Assembly: GCA_018222605.1 (NCBI GenBank)
Contig: JAAEZZ010000013.1
Span: forward strand, 1-64,000
DNA from: Alphaproteobacteria bacterium
GTDB taxonomy: Bacteria > Pseudomonadota > Alphaproteobacteria > Caulobacterales > Hyphomonadaceae
Direction: 5' to 3'
Length of the DNA: 64,000 nucleotides
Of the stretch, positions 7,133 to 16,323 are shown in pieces. Every line of letters begins with the position of its first letter. The first letter of the stretch is position 1. Position numbers and translations under genes: made by a program. The notes beneath the pieces are model-generated. The model did not search any database, was not told the DNA's origin, and worked only from the letters and a program-made list of their open reading frames with translations.

Positions 7133-8179
7133 TCAGGCCGCGGCCAGACCTTGGGCAACCGCTGCCATCTGCCGCAACTGAGCCGGAGAGCCAAGGAGTT
7201 GACGGTTCACGCCAATTCTCTTGAACCAGTAATGCAGCCCGACAAGATCCGTGAACCCCATACCTCCATACACCTCAGTGGAGGTGCGCGCAACAAAGGT
7301 AGCCACTTCAGACATGTGTGCCTTCGCCAGGAAGGCCATGACTTGGGCTTCGTCTTCGTCCATGTCAAGCGCATGTGCGGCATGCCAGATCAAAGCGCGG
7401 GAAGGTTCAATCTTTGCGGCCATTTCAGCGCAAAGATGCTTCACCGCTTGGAACGAGCCAATCACGCGCCCAAATTGTTTGCGCTCCTTGGCATACTCCA
7501 CAGCCTTGTCGAGCATCGCCTGCGACGCACCAAGTGAGTCCGCCGCCAGAAGAAGACATGCTCTTGCCAGCGCGCCCCTGTCATCAGTGACAGACATCTG
7601 GCTTTTAGCCTTCGAAAGTTTGAGCTCCACAAACACACGTGTACGGTCAATTGTGGACAAAACCTGATGATCTTCCGGGGCGCAGACATGCAGATTCCCC
7701 TCCCCATCGCAGACCAGCAAATGGGTGGCGTCTTCTGCGGACAAGGCCATCATGGACGTTCCCGAAAGCCCCCCATTCTCAGCAGAGAGCCCAGCTCCAT
7801 CACGGCGTGAGACAAGATCATTTAGCGCTATGCCAAAGCGCGCCTCACCTGCAGCTATAGCCTGCGCCAGTCCAGTATCAACGCTGGAAAGCGTTGAGGA
7901 CGCGACGACATTCGCCAGAAAGCCTGAGGGCACAATACCGTAGCCAAGACATTCCTGAACCAGCACGGCATCCAGCATACCGAGCCCTGCTCCGCCAAGC
8001 TCTTCTGGAATGACAACCCCATTAAGGCCCAACTCATCCATGCCTGTGGCAATTGTCTGCTTTGCTTCTGCATCTCCTTCCGCAATCTTGCGGATCAGAT
8101 CGAGAGGCGCCTGCTCTGCCACAAACCGGCGGACCGTCTCCTGCAATAGCGTTTGATCTTCAGACAAACCAAATTCCAT
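7133..8179 (-). CDS. Acyl-CoA dehydrogenase, shorter subunit type
   Basis: A 348-residue FAD enzyme of the acyl-CoA dehydrogenase family, which introduces the alpha-beta double bond into an acyl-CoA. It starts MEFGLSEDQTLLQETVRRF and has KERKQFGRVIGSFQAVKHL in the C-terminal helical domain and EVYGGMGFTDLVGLHYWFKR near the end. It is shorter than the usual 380 residues. It begins one base after the stop of a 398-residue paralogue, so the two are co-translated and may form a mixed tetramer as in steroid side-chain dehydrogenases. Substrate unknown. Confidence 0.9.
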   Translation of the reverse strand: MEFGLSEDQTLLQETVRRFVAEQAPLDLIRKIAEGDAEAKQTIATGMDELGLNGVVIPEELGGAGLGMLDAVLVQECLGYGIVPSGFLANVVASSTLSSVDTGLAQAIAAGEARFGIALNDLVSRRDGAGLSAENGGLSGTSMMALSAEDATHLLVCDGEGNLHVCAPEDHQVLSTIDRTRVFVELKLSKAKSQMSVTDDRGALARACLLLAADSLGASQAMLDKAVEYAKERKQFGRVIGSFQAVKHLCAEMAAKIEPSRALIWHAAHALDMDEDEAQVMAFLAKAHMSEVATFVARTSTEVYGGMGFTDLVGLHYWFKRIGVNRQLLGSPAQLRQMAAVAQGLAAA

Positions 8180-8180
8180 T

Positions 8181-9377
8181 TTACGCCCTCACTGCCGGCT
8201 TCGGTTCTCGGGGCATGTCCAACCCGCGTTCCGCGATGATGTTCTTCTGGATCTGCGCCGTGCCGCCGCCAATGATCAGGCCAAGATCATACATATAGCG
8301 CCACTGCCAACTGCCCTCTGAGCGGAGATGTTCGCCATCTCCATAAAGAACGCCCAGTTCGCCAAGGGCATCAATCGCGAGGCCTGCGATCTGGTGATTT
8401 AGCTCACAGCCCTGCAGCTTCACGACGAGACCCGCAAGCCCGACGCTTTCTCTCTTCAGACGGCTCGTCATGATGCGCAGGCCATTCGCCTGCATGGCAT
8501 AGACTTCTGCCTGCAGGGCCATCAGGCGATCGCACAGCAACGGATTGTCAATCAGGCGCTCCCCATTGACCGTTTCACGCTTCATCAACTCGACCAGTTC
8601 CACGAAACGCGCCTTTGTTGCGTTCGGATCGCCCAGCATGCCGCGTTCATGGGTCAGCGTGGCATTGGCCACCTGCCAGCCCTTATTGGGCTCAAACACG
8701 ACACCACTCTTGGGTACGCGGACATCCGTGAAGAAAACCTCGTTGAAATTGGCAGAGCCCGTCATATCGACCAGTGGGCGCACTTCAATTCCCGGCGTAT
8801 CCATAGGGAACAAGATATAGGTGATGCCATGATGCTTTTTGGCTGCAGGGTCAGTCCGCACAAGACAGAAAATCATGTCGGCCTGACGGGCTGTCGATGT
8901 CCAGATCTTCTGGCCATTGATAACATAGTCATCGCCATCCTCGACTGCCTTGGTTTGCAGCGAGGCCAGGTCAGAGCCAGCGCCGGGCTCTGAATAGCCC
9001 TGACACCAGATCATCTCGCCATGCAGGGTTGGGCGGATGTACTTTTCCTTCTGCTCCGGCGTCCCAAGTTCCAGCAGCGTCGGCACCAGCATGGAAATGC
9101 CCTGCCCGGCGAGAGGGCGCGGTACACCGCTGCGCGCAAACTCTTCGGCAATGATCCTGGATTTCAGGATATCCGGCTCGGCGCCATAGCCGCCATATTC
9201 CTTGGGAATGGTACGCGCTGTCAGGCCTTCACCAATCAGGAATTTCTGCCAGGCAAGACGTTTCGGATGCTTCAGGCCCTTGTCTTCCGGGCCTGGGGCG
9301 AGATGGGCGTTTTCCTCCAGCAGCTTGGCTACATGGTCACGAAACGCGGTGTATTCGGGGCTGAGTGTAAGATCCAT
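8181..9377 (-). CDS. Acyl-CoA dehydrogenase, longer subunit type
   Basis: 398 residues starting MDLTLSPEYTAFRDHV. The flavin-binding WCQGYSEPGAGSDLASLQT and IWTSTARQADM segments and the C-terminal GGGTAQIQKNIIAERGLDMP mark the acyl-CoA dehydrogenase family. An in-frame ATG further upstream is unlikely, because homology begins at 9377. The gene is upstream of and nearly abuts the 348-residue paralogue. The size pairing matches known heteromeric acyl-CoA dehydrogenases for bulky substrates; this is inference from arrangement. It is divergent from an enoyl-CoA hydratase gene, so the group may encode successive beta-oxidation steps. Confidence 0.9.
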   Translation of the reverse strand: MDLTLSPEYTAFRDHVAKLLEENAHLAPGPEDKGLKHPKRLAWQKFLIGEGLTARTIPKEYGGYGAEPDILKSRIIAEEFARSGVPRPLAGQGISMLVPTLLELGTPEQKEKYIRPTLHGEMIWCQGYSEPGAGSDLASLQTKAVEDGDDYVINGQKIWTSTARQADMIFCLVRTDPAAKKHHGITYILFPMDTPGIEVRPLVDMTGSANFNEVFFTDVRVPKSGVVFEPNKGWQVANATLTHERGMLGDPNATKARFVELVELMKRETVNGERLIDNPLLCDRLMALQAEVYAMQANGLRIMTSRLKRESVGLAGLVVKLQGCELNHQIAGLAIDALGELGVLYGDGEHLRSEGSWQWRYMYDLGLIIGGGTAQIQKNIIAERGLDMPREPKPAVRA

Positions 9378-9484
9378 GCTGCTAATTTCGAGGGCTTTAC
9401 CCAAGGTCTGGCAAGCGCAAACTGTCTTGATGGACGCTGGGGAATGCTGATTAGCTGGCCTCAAACAACAAGGAGCGAAACACC

Positions 9485-10249
9485 ATGCCCGTCGAATATG
9501 AAAAGCACGGCCACATTGCGATCATCACCATGAATCGCCCTGAGGCCAGAAACGCCATCAATGGCGAAATGGCCCAGACCATGGAAGCGGCCCTGGACCA
9601 GATGGAATCCGATCCGGAAGTATGGGTCGGCATTCTGACCGCCGTCGGTAAGGCATTTTGCGCTGGTGCAGACCTAAAAGAGATTTCTGCCGGCAATGGC
9701 GCTGCGCTCTCCACAAAGAAAGGCGGCTTTGCGGGCATCGCACGTCGTGAACGGACAAAACCGCTGATCGCCGCCATCACAGGTTCGGCGCTGGCAGGCG
9801 GCACGGAAGTAGCCTTGTCCTGCGATATGATTGTCTGCGCTGATGACACCAATTTCGGCTTGCCCGAGGTCAAACGCTCCCTCGTCGCAGCAGCTGGCGG
9901 CCTGTTCCGCCTGCCGCGGGCCATTGGCCGCGCCACTGCGCTGGAAGTGATTTTGACAGGGGATCCGCTACCATCCCAGCGCGCTTATGAACTCGGCATG
10001 GTCAACAAGGTTGTCCCGGCTGATGAGGTGATGGACGAAGCCAAGAAATTGGCAGAACGCGTGACAGCCAATGCCCCGCTCGCCGTCGCAGCAAGTCGTG
10101 AGGTCGCGATGAATGCCTCCGCCAAAACGGATGATGAGCTCTGGAAAGACAGCGGCACGGCATTCGGCAAGATTGTCGGGACGGAAGACTTCAAGGAAGG
10201 CCCGAAAGCCTTCATTGAGAAACGCGCGCCTGTCTGGAAGGGCCGCTAG
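9485..10249 (+). CDS. Enoyl-CoA hydratase/isomerase family protein
   Basis: A 254-residue crotonase-fold protein, probably hydrating trans-2-enoyl-CoA. The substrate pocket appears as RPEARNAINGEM, the oxyanion hole as FCAGADLKEIS (about residue 58) and AGGTEVALSCDM (about 101). The acidic residue of the FGLPEVKRSLVAAAGG segment is in the catalytic Glu position. AAGGAG lies nine bases before the ATG. It is divergent from the two acyl-CoA dehydrogenases, which fits a shared CoA-ester pathway. Its end overlaps the convergent flavoprotein gene by four bases. Confidence 0.9.
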   Translation: MPVEYEKHGHIAIITMNRPEARNAINGEMAQTMEAALDQMESDPEVWVGILTAVGKAFCAGADLKEISAGNGAALSTKKGGFAGIARRERTKPLIAAITGSALAGGTEVALSCDMIVCADDTNFGLPEVKRSLVAAAGGLFRLPRAIGRATALEVILTGDPLPSQRAYELGMVNKVVPADEVMDEAKKLAERVTANAPLAVAASREVAMNASAKTDDELWKDSGTAFGKIVGTEDFKEGPKAFIEKRAPVWKGR

Positions 10250-11481
10250 AGAGACCTGTTCTCCAGCCACCGGAGTGCGCCCAGACCGGCTGCACGCCCG
10301 GTGGCGAAACAGGCCGTCAGTAGATAGCCGCCCGTTGGCGCATCCCAGTCAATCATTTCCCCCGCGCAGAAAGCTCCCGGCTTTTTCCTCAACATGAAAT
10401 CTTCCGTAAGTTCGTCCCACGAGACACCGCCAGCTGTGGAGATCGCCTGATCAAGCGGTGCCATACCTGACAGTGTAAGCGGCAAGGCCTTGATCTGCTG
10501 CGCCAGCGCCTGCGGATCATCAAAGACCGTCCGGTCTCCCAATTCATTCAGCAGCGCGCGCTTAACGCCCGTCAGGTTCAGGGTTCGGCGTAAATGATTG
10601 GAAACCGATTGCTTACCTTTCCGGCCCCGCAAGCGCTGTCCAATCTCCGTCACGTCCAAGTCTGGCAAGAGATCCAGCCAGATCGTGGCGGCCTCTCCCC
10701 TGACGAGCATATCTCTCAATTTGAGTGACAGCGTATAGATCGCGCCGCTTTCCACCCCGTCTGCTGTTACCACGAATTCCTCACGGGTTTGCTGCACGCC
10801 CTGTCCCGACTTGACCGTAAGCTGAGCATTCTTGACAGGGTGACCTGCAAACTCGTTCTTCATGCGATCAGACCACAAAACGCAGAACCCGCAATTGGAA
10901 GGCAGGAAGGGCGAGAGCTCGATACCGGCCTCGCGGAATGTCTGTGCCCATTGACCATCAGAGCCAAGCCGGGCCCAGCTGCGTCCACCCATGGCGAACA
11001 CGCAGGCCGCAGTCTGCACGGTCTTTTGCCCGTCCGGCGTATCGAACTGCAAGCCGCGCTCATCCCATGCGCCCAAACGATGGCGCACATGCAATCGCAC
11101 TCCACTCTCCTGCAGCTGCCCCAGCCAGGCGCGTAGCAAGGGCGATGCCTTCATCTGCTTCGGAAAGACCCGGCCTGTGGATCCAGTCACCGGCTGAATG
11201 CCAAGATCCTGCATCCAGCTTTCCACATCCTGTGCAGAAAACGCCGCCAAAGCGGTTCTCAGCGGCGCAGCCGGTTGTGGGTAAACGTCCCCGACACCAT
11301 CCGGAAAATGCGTGTTCGTGATGTTCAGACCACTCTTGCCAGCCATCAAGAATTTGCGGGCAACGCTCGGCATCGCATCATAAACATCCACACCATAGCC
11401 ATGGTTCGAGACAACCCCAGCGGCCATAAGACCGGCAGGTCCTGCCCCGATGATAGCGACGCGCCTTGAGGGATCAGTCAT
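10246..11481 (-). CDS. BaiN/HI0933-type FAD-dependent oxidoreductase
   Basis: 411 residues starting MTDPSRRVAIIGAGPAGLM, the FAD-binding Rossmann motif. GKSGLNITNTHFPD takes the place of the GGGRCN-TN motif of the HI0933 family. The C-terminal GGVSWDELTEDFMLRKKPG and GEMIDWDAPTGGYLLTACFATGR segments match the TIGR03862-like subgroup. The reaction is not established for this group. The start at 11481 overlaps the stop of the RNA methyltransferase by eight bases; an upstream in-frame ATG is less likely. It is probably co-transcribed with that gene. Confidence 0.85.
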   Translation of the reverse strand: MTDPSRRVAIIGAGPAGLMAAGVVSNHGYGVDVYDAMPSVARKFLMAGKSGLNITNTHFPDGVGDVYPQPAAPLRTALAAFSAQDVESWMQDLGIQPVTGSTGRVFPKQMKASPLLRAWLGQLQESGVRLHVRHRLGAWDERGLQFDTPDGQKTVQTAACVFAMGGRSWARLGSDGQWAQTFREAGIELSPFLPSNCGFCVLWSDRMKNEFAGHPVKNAQLTVKSGQGVQQTREEFVVTADGVESGAIYTLSLKLRDMLVRGEAATIWLDLLPDLDVTEIGQRLRGRKGKQSVSNHLRRTLNLTGVKRALLNELGDRTVFDDPQALAQQIKALPLTLSGMAPLDQAISTAGGVSWDELTEDFMLRKKPGAFCAGEMIDWDAPTGGYLLTACFATGRAAGLGALRWLENRSL

Positions 11482-12235
11482 CCCTGACAACGCGCGCCTT
11501 GCCCCGACCAAGTGCCAAGGCCTTGATCGCGCCGCGGAAGGTCTGCACTTCCTGCCGTGTCCAGTCAGCCCGGATCAGCGCCGCGCGGAGATTGTCCTTC
11601 ATCAGGGCAGTTTTCTCGGGCGGGAAGAAATAGCCAGCGCGCTCCAACTCATCCTCGAAATGCTCGAACATGCGATACAGCTCATCACGTGGCGCAGGGT
11701 CACCCAGACCGGCCTTCACATCTTCTGCGTCGGCTCTCGCGCCAATCGCACGCTTGCCCCATTCTGCACAAAAGACGCAAACAGCCTGCGCAAGATTGAG
11801 ACTCTTGAAGTCTGTATCGACGGGATACGTCATCAGGAAGTCGGCCACCGCGACGGCATCATTCGGCAGGCCGGACTTTTCGCCCCCGAACATGATCGCG
11901 GATTTGCCCGTATCCAGACGCTCAGAGACGGCTTCTGAAGCCTCAGCAGCGTCTCCAATCCGCTTCTCCATGCCTCTCAGGCGCGCTGTCGCAGCGGCCA
12001 GCCAGGTGATTCCCTCCAGCGCCTCCTGCAGCGTTTCGAACACCTGCACCGTCACACCGGCCTCAAACGCCCCGGCAGACATGGTTTCAGCCGCGGGATT
12101 CGGCCATCCATCGCGGGGCGTGACCAATCTCAGATCGGTCAAACCGAAATTGCGCATAACCCGTGCGGCCGCGCCAATATTCTCGCCAAGCTGCGGCGAA
12201 TGGAGGATGATTGCCGGGCTGCGCTGATCTGCCAT
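11474..12235 (-). CDS. SpoU-type RNA methyltransferase, TrmJ-like
   Basis: 253 residues starting MADQRSPAIILHSPQLGENIGA. The SPOUT methyltransferase motifs are visible: motif 1 GENIGAAARVMRNFG, motif 2 IMFGGEKSGLPNDAV and motif 3 KSLNLAQAVCVFCAEWGKR. TrmJ proteins 2'-O-methylate position 32 of several tRNAs using SAM. Length and the C-terminal helical extension (about residues 160-250) fit TrmJ better than TrmL. It is divergent from icd and overlaps the following flavoprotein gene by eight bases. The substrate assignment is from family. Confidence 0.85.
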   Translation of the reverse strand: MADQRSPAIILHSPQLGENIGAAARVMRNFGLTDLRLVTPRDGWPNPAAETMSAGAFEAGVTVQVFETLQEALEGITWLAAATARLRGMEKRIGDAAEASEAVSERLDTGKSAIMFGGEKSGLPNDAVAVADFLMTYPVDTDFKSLNLAQAVCVFCAEWGKRAIGARADAEDVKAGLGDPAPRDELYRMFEHFEDELERAGYFFPPEKTALMKDNLRAALIRADWTRQEVQTFRGAIKALALGRGKARVVRDD

Positions 12236-12248
12236 TGTTTTACCTGTT

Positions 12249-12276
12249 TTGACGCGGCGGTCCGCTCTGCTATAGC
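12249..12276 (+). promoter_or_regulatory. Predicted promoter of icd
   Basis: TTGACG (12249-12254) and TATAGC (12271-12276) are spaced 16 bases apart, 36 bases ahead of the icd ATG. The pair also lies only 14 bases upstream of the divergent methyltransferase start. Confidence 0.6.
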
Positions 12277-12311
12277 GCTGCCAGATACAGGCAACCGTGA
12301 GGAATTCCAAC

Positions 12312-13532
12312 ATGGCAAAGATCAAGGTCAAAAACCCCGTCGTCGAAATGGACGGGGACGAAATGACCCGGATCATCTGGCAGATGATCAAGGACAAGCT
12401 GATTCACCCCTATCTCGACATCGATCTGAAATATTTCGATCTGTCGATCCAGAAGCGCGACGAGACAGACGACCAGATCACCATTGATGCCGCCAACGCC
12501 ACCAAGCAGTATGGCGTGGCCGTCAAATGTGCGACCATCACCCCGGACGAAGCCCGCGTTGAGGAATTCGACCTCAAGAAAATGTGGCGCTCCCCGAACG
12601 GCACGATCCGTAACATCCTCGGCGGCGTTGTTTTCCGCGAGCCGATCGTGATCTCCAACGTCCCGCGCCTGGTCCCAGGCTGGACGAAACCGGTTGTTGT
12701 CGGCCGTCACGCTTTCGGCGACCAGTACAAGGCAACGGACTTCCTCGTTCCCGGCAAGGGCAAGCTGACCATGAAATGGGAAGCTGCAGACGGCTCTGAT
12801 TCCAAGGAATACGAAGTCTTTGATTTCCCGTCCTCCGGCATCGCCATGGGCATGTACAATCTCGACGAGTCGATCCGTGACTTCGCACGCGCCTGTCTGA
12901 ACTACGGCCTGCAACGCAAATGGCCGGTCTACCTCTCCACGAAGAACACGATCCTGAAAGCCTATGATGGCCGCTTCAAGGATATCTTCCAGGAAGTCTT
13001 TGACAACGAGTTCAAAGCCAAGTTCGACGAGTTTGGCGGCACCTATGAGCATCGCCTGATCGACGACATGGTGGCAGCTGCCATGAAATGGTCCGGCGGC
13101 TATGTCTGGGCTTGTAAGAACTATGACGGCGACGTTCAGTCCGACACCGTTGCTCAAGGCTACGGCTCGCTCGGTCTGATGACCTCCGTTCTGATGACGC
13201 CGGATGGCAACACGGTTGAGGCAGAAGCTGCCCACGGCACCGTGACCCGCCACTACCGCAACCACCAGAAAGGCGAAGCGACCTCCACAAACTCCATCGC
13301 CTCCATCTTCGCATGGACGCGCGGCCTGGATCATCGGGGCCGTATGGACGATACGCCGGATGTTCGTGCCTTCGCACAGACGCTGGAAGACACCATCATC
13401 AAGACGGTTGAAAGTGGCCAGATGACCAAAGACCTCGCCCTGCTGGTGGGTCCGGATCAGGAATGGCTGACGACCGAAGGCTTCATCGAAGCTGTCGACA
13501 AGAACTTCCAGAAGGCCATGGCGAAATCCTGA
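12312..13532 (+). CDS. icd: NADP-dependent isocitrate dehydrogenase
   Basis: 406 residues starting [20 protein letters not shown], the eukaryotic-like homodimeric IDH type common in alphaproteobacteria. It oxidatively decarboxylates isocitrate to 2-oxoglutarate in the TCA cycle. Landmarks are [14 protein letters not shown] (substrate loop), the [11 protein letters not shown] segment, [13 protein letters not shown] (metal-binding Asp region) and [18 protein letters not shown] with the NADP-selective residues. GTG at 12297 would only add five residues; ATG 12312 has GAGGAA upstream. A strong bidirectional terminator follows. Confidence 0.95.
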   Translation: MAKIKVKNPVVEMDGDEMTRIIWQMIKDKLIHPYLDIDLKYFDLSIQKRDETDDQITIDAANATKQYGVAVKCATITPDEARVEEFDLKKMWRSPNGTIRNILGGVVFREPIVISNVPRLVPGWTKPVVVGRHAFGDQYKATDFLVPGKGKLTMKWEAADGSDSKEYEVFDFPSSGIAMGMYNLDESIRDFARACLNYGLQRKWPVYLSTKNTILKAYDGRFKDIFQEVFDNEFKAKFDEFGGTYEHRLIDDMVAAAMKWSGGYVWACKNYDGDVQSDTVAQGYGSLGLMTSVLMTPDGNTVEAEAAHGTVTRHYRNHQKGEATSTNSIASIFAWTRGLDHRGRMDDTPDVRAFAQTLEDTIIKTVESGQMTKDLALLVGPDQEWLTTEGFIEAVDKNFQKAMAKS

Positions 13533-13552
13533 TCGCCGCCTTCAAGGTTAAA

Positions 13553-13587
13553 GGAAAAGCCCCGCAGCATCGCTGCGGGGCTTTTTC
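13553..13587. terminator. Bidirectional Rho-independent terminator between icd and the gmk operon
   Basis: An 11-bp perfect stem AGCCCCGCAGC/GCTGCGGGGCT (13558-13568 and 13572-13582) with an ATC loop is followed by TTTTT on the plus strand and by TTTT on the minus strand. It ends icd and the convergent gmk unit, whose last ORF stops three bases away. Confidence 0.9.
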
Positions 13588-13589
13588 AT

Positions 13590-13706
13590 TCAGATAACGT
13601 GTTTGGCGATATACCAAGCGCCCCATACGATGCCCAATAAGGGGATCAGCGCAATCAGCCAGATCGGGCTGCTCTTGATGTTTCCAAGTTTCTTGCGTGG
13701 TTCCAT
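13590..13706 (-). CDS. 38-residue single-span membrane protein coupled to gmk
   Basis: A short ORF starting MEPRKKLGNIKSS, followed by one hydrophobic helix (about residues 15-37: WLIALIPLLGIVWGAWYIA). The charge pattern (basic N-terminus) predicts cytoplasmic N and a single span. Its ATG overlaps the gmk stop as TGATG, so it would be translated by termination-reinitiation, and it stops just before the terminator. That fit inside the transcription unit supports a real gene. No family is recognised; the role is unknown. Confidence 0.6.
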   Translation of the reverse strand: MEPRKKLGNIKSSPIWLIALIPLLGIVWGAWYIAKHVI

Positions 13707-14359
13707 CAGGCTTCCCCGAGCAATTGCCGGACATGGTCTTCAAGGTCCAGCTGCCGCAACCGCTTCAGGCGCTCCACCAGCAGAATACGGCGCAGGCGCT
13801 GATAGGCGACCTCCAGATCGTCATTCACGATCACATAGTCATAGCGGCGCCAATGCATGATCTCGCGCTTGGCCTCTTCCATACGCCGCGCCACGATCTC
13901 CGGCGTCGATCCGGGGCGCGCAGCAAGCCGCATTTCCAGGGCGTTGATACTCGGCGGCAGGATGAAGACAGAGACCACATCATTCGGCATCTGATCATGC
14001 AGGGCATCAGCCCCCTGCCAGTCCACATCGAACAGAACATCCTCGCCCGCTTCCAGACGCGCGACCGTGTCAGCCTTGGGCGTACCATAATACCGGTCAA
14101 ACACATGCGCCCATTCGAGAAACTCGCGGCGCTCAATCATGTCGTGAAACTGATCGACTGACCGGAAGAAGTAATCCTTGCCGTCTTCCTCTCCAGGGCG
14201 TGGCGCGCGTGTCGTGGCGGACACTGACAAATTCACATCGTCGAACTCTTCGATCAGTTTGCGCGACAGCGTGGTCTTGCCTGCCCCGGATGGACTGGAC
14301 AGGACGAGCATCAGTCCGCGCCGTTTGCCGCTGTCCTTCGGATGTCCGCTATTCGACAT
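13706..14359 (-). CDS. gmk: Guanylate kinase
   Basis: 217 residues. Phosphorylates GMP/dGMP with ATP. The P-loop SSPSGAGKTTLSRK lies at about 18-31. TTRAPRPGEEDGKDYFF, the GMP-binding segment, follows, with EYGTPK-like YYGTPK and DVDWQGADAL further on. It is the usual last gene of the alphaproteobacterial acpP-fabF-mltG-yicC-gmk group; its start overlaps yicC by 11 bases. Confidence 0.95.
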   Translation of the reverse strand: MSNSGHPKDSGKRRGLMLVLSSPSGAGKTTLSRKLIEEFDDVNLSVSATTRAPRPGEEDGKDYFFRSVDQFHDMIERREFLEWAHVFDRYYGTPKADTVARLEAGEDVLFDVDWQGADALHDQMPNDVVSVFILPPSINALEMRLAARPGSTPEIVARRMEEAKREIMHWRRYDYVIVNDDLEVAYQRLRRILLVERLKRLRQLDLEDHVRQLLGEA

Positions 14360-15236
14360 TGGCTGCCTGCTCCTTGAACTGGTCGATTATTCCTTTGAGG
14401 CCAAGCCCCGCATTCGTCAAATCCAGGCTGACCGATTTCGAACAAAGCGTATTGGCCTCACGGTTCAGCTCCTGCGCCAGGAAGTCCAGTTTCCGGCCCG
14501 CTGGAGACCCGCTCGCGAGCAATCCTCTCGCAGTCTCGAAGTGCGCGCTCAGGCGGTCCAGCTCCTCGCGAACATCCGCCTTGGCCGCGGTAATCGCCAG
14601 TTCAGCAGCCAGCCGCTCTGCATCCACCTGACTGCCCGCCCCAAGCTCTTCCAGCTGCTTCGACAAGCGCGCCTTCAGCAGGCTGGGCTGGTCTCCTGCC
14701 AGGCTGGCGGCCTGTTTCGCGGTGTCTTCCAGTTCGTCGACCAGCTTGCCCATGATGGACTGCAGCGACGCGCCTTCGGCGAGCCGGGCCTCTGCCAGCT
14801 CAGCCAGAACCTGTTCTGCAGCACCGGCCAGCATGGCGCTGACGCCTTCCTGCATTGCCAGGTCACGAATATTGTCTCCGCCCGCTTCCACGACGCCTTT
14901 GACAGTCATGAGAGTGGCAATGGCTTCGCTGGACAGCTCTCCCTGGTGCGCCTGACGCGTAGCGGCAATCAGCTTGTCGAGGAAGGCCTCATTAATGGCC
15001 ACATTTTCCGTCGCACCGCCCATCTCGATCCGCAAGGAAACCTGCAGGGAACCACGATTGAACATTTTGGACGCGGCCGCCTTTACATGACGCTCCAATG
15101 AGTCAAATCCGGGCGGCGTGTTCACACGCACGTCCAGGCCACGGCCATTCACACTCTTGGCCTCCCAGGCCCAGGCGCCCCAGTCTTCTTCGCCCGTCAG
15201 ACGTGCAAAGCCGGTCATGCCAGATAGCTTGCTCAT
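14349..15236 (-). CDS. YicC/YloC family endoribonuclease
   Basis: 295 residues starting MSKLSGMTGFARLTGEEDWG. The opening MTGF-R motif and the C-terminal GRKLDFLAQELNREANTLCSK with SLDLTNAGLGLK are the YicC hallmarks. Members have recently been described as endoribonucleases affecting sRNA and mRNA stability; activity here is inferred. It sits between mltG and gmk, overlapping both by a few bases, in a single operon. Confidence 0.9.
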   Translation of the reverse strand: MSKLSGMTGFARLTGEEDWGAWAWEAKSVNGRGLDVRVNTPPGFDSLERHVKAAASKMFNRGSLQVSLRIEMGGATENVAINEAFLDKLIAATRQAHQGELSSEAIATLMTVKGVVEAGGDNIRDLAMQEGVSAMLAGAAEQVLAELAEARLAEGASLQSIMGKLVDELEDTAKQAASLAGDQPSLLKARLSKQLEELGAGSQVDAERLAAELAITAAKADVREELDRLSAHFETARGLLASGSPAGRKLDFLAQELNREANTLCSKSVSLDLTNAGLGLKGIIDQFKEQAANVE

Positions 15237-16261
15237 TGCCCTGTCCGCTCCTTCTGGATTTCCTGTCGCTCATATCGGCGATAGGCCGCAACGTTCTTGT
15301 TGTGCTCTGCAAGCGTTTTGGCGAAGAGATGACCACCCTTGCCGTCTGCGACAAAAAAGATGTGCCCCGTCTCTTCGGGGTTCAGCACCGCCGCAATGGC
15401 GTCGCGCCCTGGATTGCAGATGGGCGTCTTAGGCAAACCATCGATCTGATAGGTGTTCCAGTCTGTCTTGCGGTCAATCTCTGACCGATACAACGTCCGG
15501 CGCTGGCCACGCTTGTTGTAAAGCGGCTCGCCCTTGGACACGCCATAAATGATGGTGGGGTCGCTCTCCAACCGCATGCCGCGCTTCAGGCGCGTGATAA
15601 ACAAGCCGGCAATCTGCGGCCTCTCGCCGACAATACCGGTTTCCTTTTCGACAACTGAAGCCAGAATGACGGCCTCCTGTTTTGAGGCGATTGGCAGATC
15701 TTCGGCACGCTGAGGCCACAGCTCGTCCAGAAGATCGGTCTGCGCTTTCTGCATCCGTTCAATAAGGTCAGCGCGCGATGTTCCGCGATGGAATAGATAC
15801 GTATCCGGCAGCAGGCTGCCCTCGGCGACCTCCTCTTCCGGCATATCGCCGATCAGAACCGGGTCGGCTTCGACCATCTTCAACAATTGAGCTGTCGTGC
15901 GGCCTTCAGGAAGCGTGATCTTGTAGAAGACGGACTTGCCGTCGATCAGCGTTTCCATCACCTCCGACAGGCTGGCGCGTGGCTCCAGCTCGAACTCACC
16001 TGTCTTGATGGCCAGCTCCGTGCCATCCAGTTTGGCTTTCAGCTTGAAAAGCCTGTCATCAGAGATAATGCCCTCATCTTCCAGCCGCTGCGCAACGCCG
16101 CTCAGCGTTTCGCCAGGCTCGACCAAGAACAGATGCTGCTCCGTAGAGGGGCCGGGCTTGCTGAGTTCGTGCTGGAACCACAGCCAGCCACCGCCCGCCA
16201 CTGCGCCCCCCAGAACAAACAGGAGGACAAACAGCGAGATCAGTCCCTTGATGAGTTTCAT
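15233..16261 (-). CDS. mltG: Endolytic murein transglycosylase MltG
   Basis: 342 residues. One N-terminal membrane helix (about 7-28) anchors the protein in the inner membrane. A LysM-like region GETLSGVAQRLEDEGII follows, and the YceG catalytic core contains ASVVEKETG with the catalytic glutamate. The C-terminal YNTY-like WNTYQIDGLPKTPICNPG segment is conserved. MltG cleaves nascent glycan strands and sets their length. It follows fabF by 62 bases and overlaps yicC by four. Confidence 0.93.
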   Translation of the reverse strand: MKLIKGLISLFVLLFVLGGAVAGGGWLWFQHELSKPGPSTEQHLFLVEPGETLSGVAQRLEDEGIISDDRLFKLKAKLDGTELAIKTGEFELEPRASLSEVMETLIDGKSVFYKITLPEGRTTAQLLKMVEADPVLIGDMPEEEVAEGSLLPDTYLFHRGTSRADLIERMQKAQTDLLDELWPQRAEDLPIASKQEAVILASVVEKETGIVGERPQIAGLFITRLKRGMRLESDPTIIYGVSKGEPLYNKRGQRRTLYRSEIDRKTDWNTYQIDGLPKTPICNPGRDAIAAVLNPEETGHIFFVADGKGGHLFAKTLAEHNKNVAAYRRYERQEIQKERTGQ

Positions 16262-16323
16262 GCATGCCTCTCGAATCCTGGCGGTGCCAGCTTACACGCC
16301 AACCCCAGCCCGGAAAAACAGGC

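Noticed and set aside
12270..13334. Minus-strand frame of 354 codons opposite icd
   Set aside because: Mirror of a well-defined isocitrate dehydrogenase; no homology or start signal.
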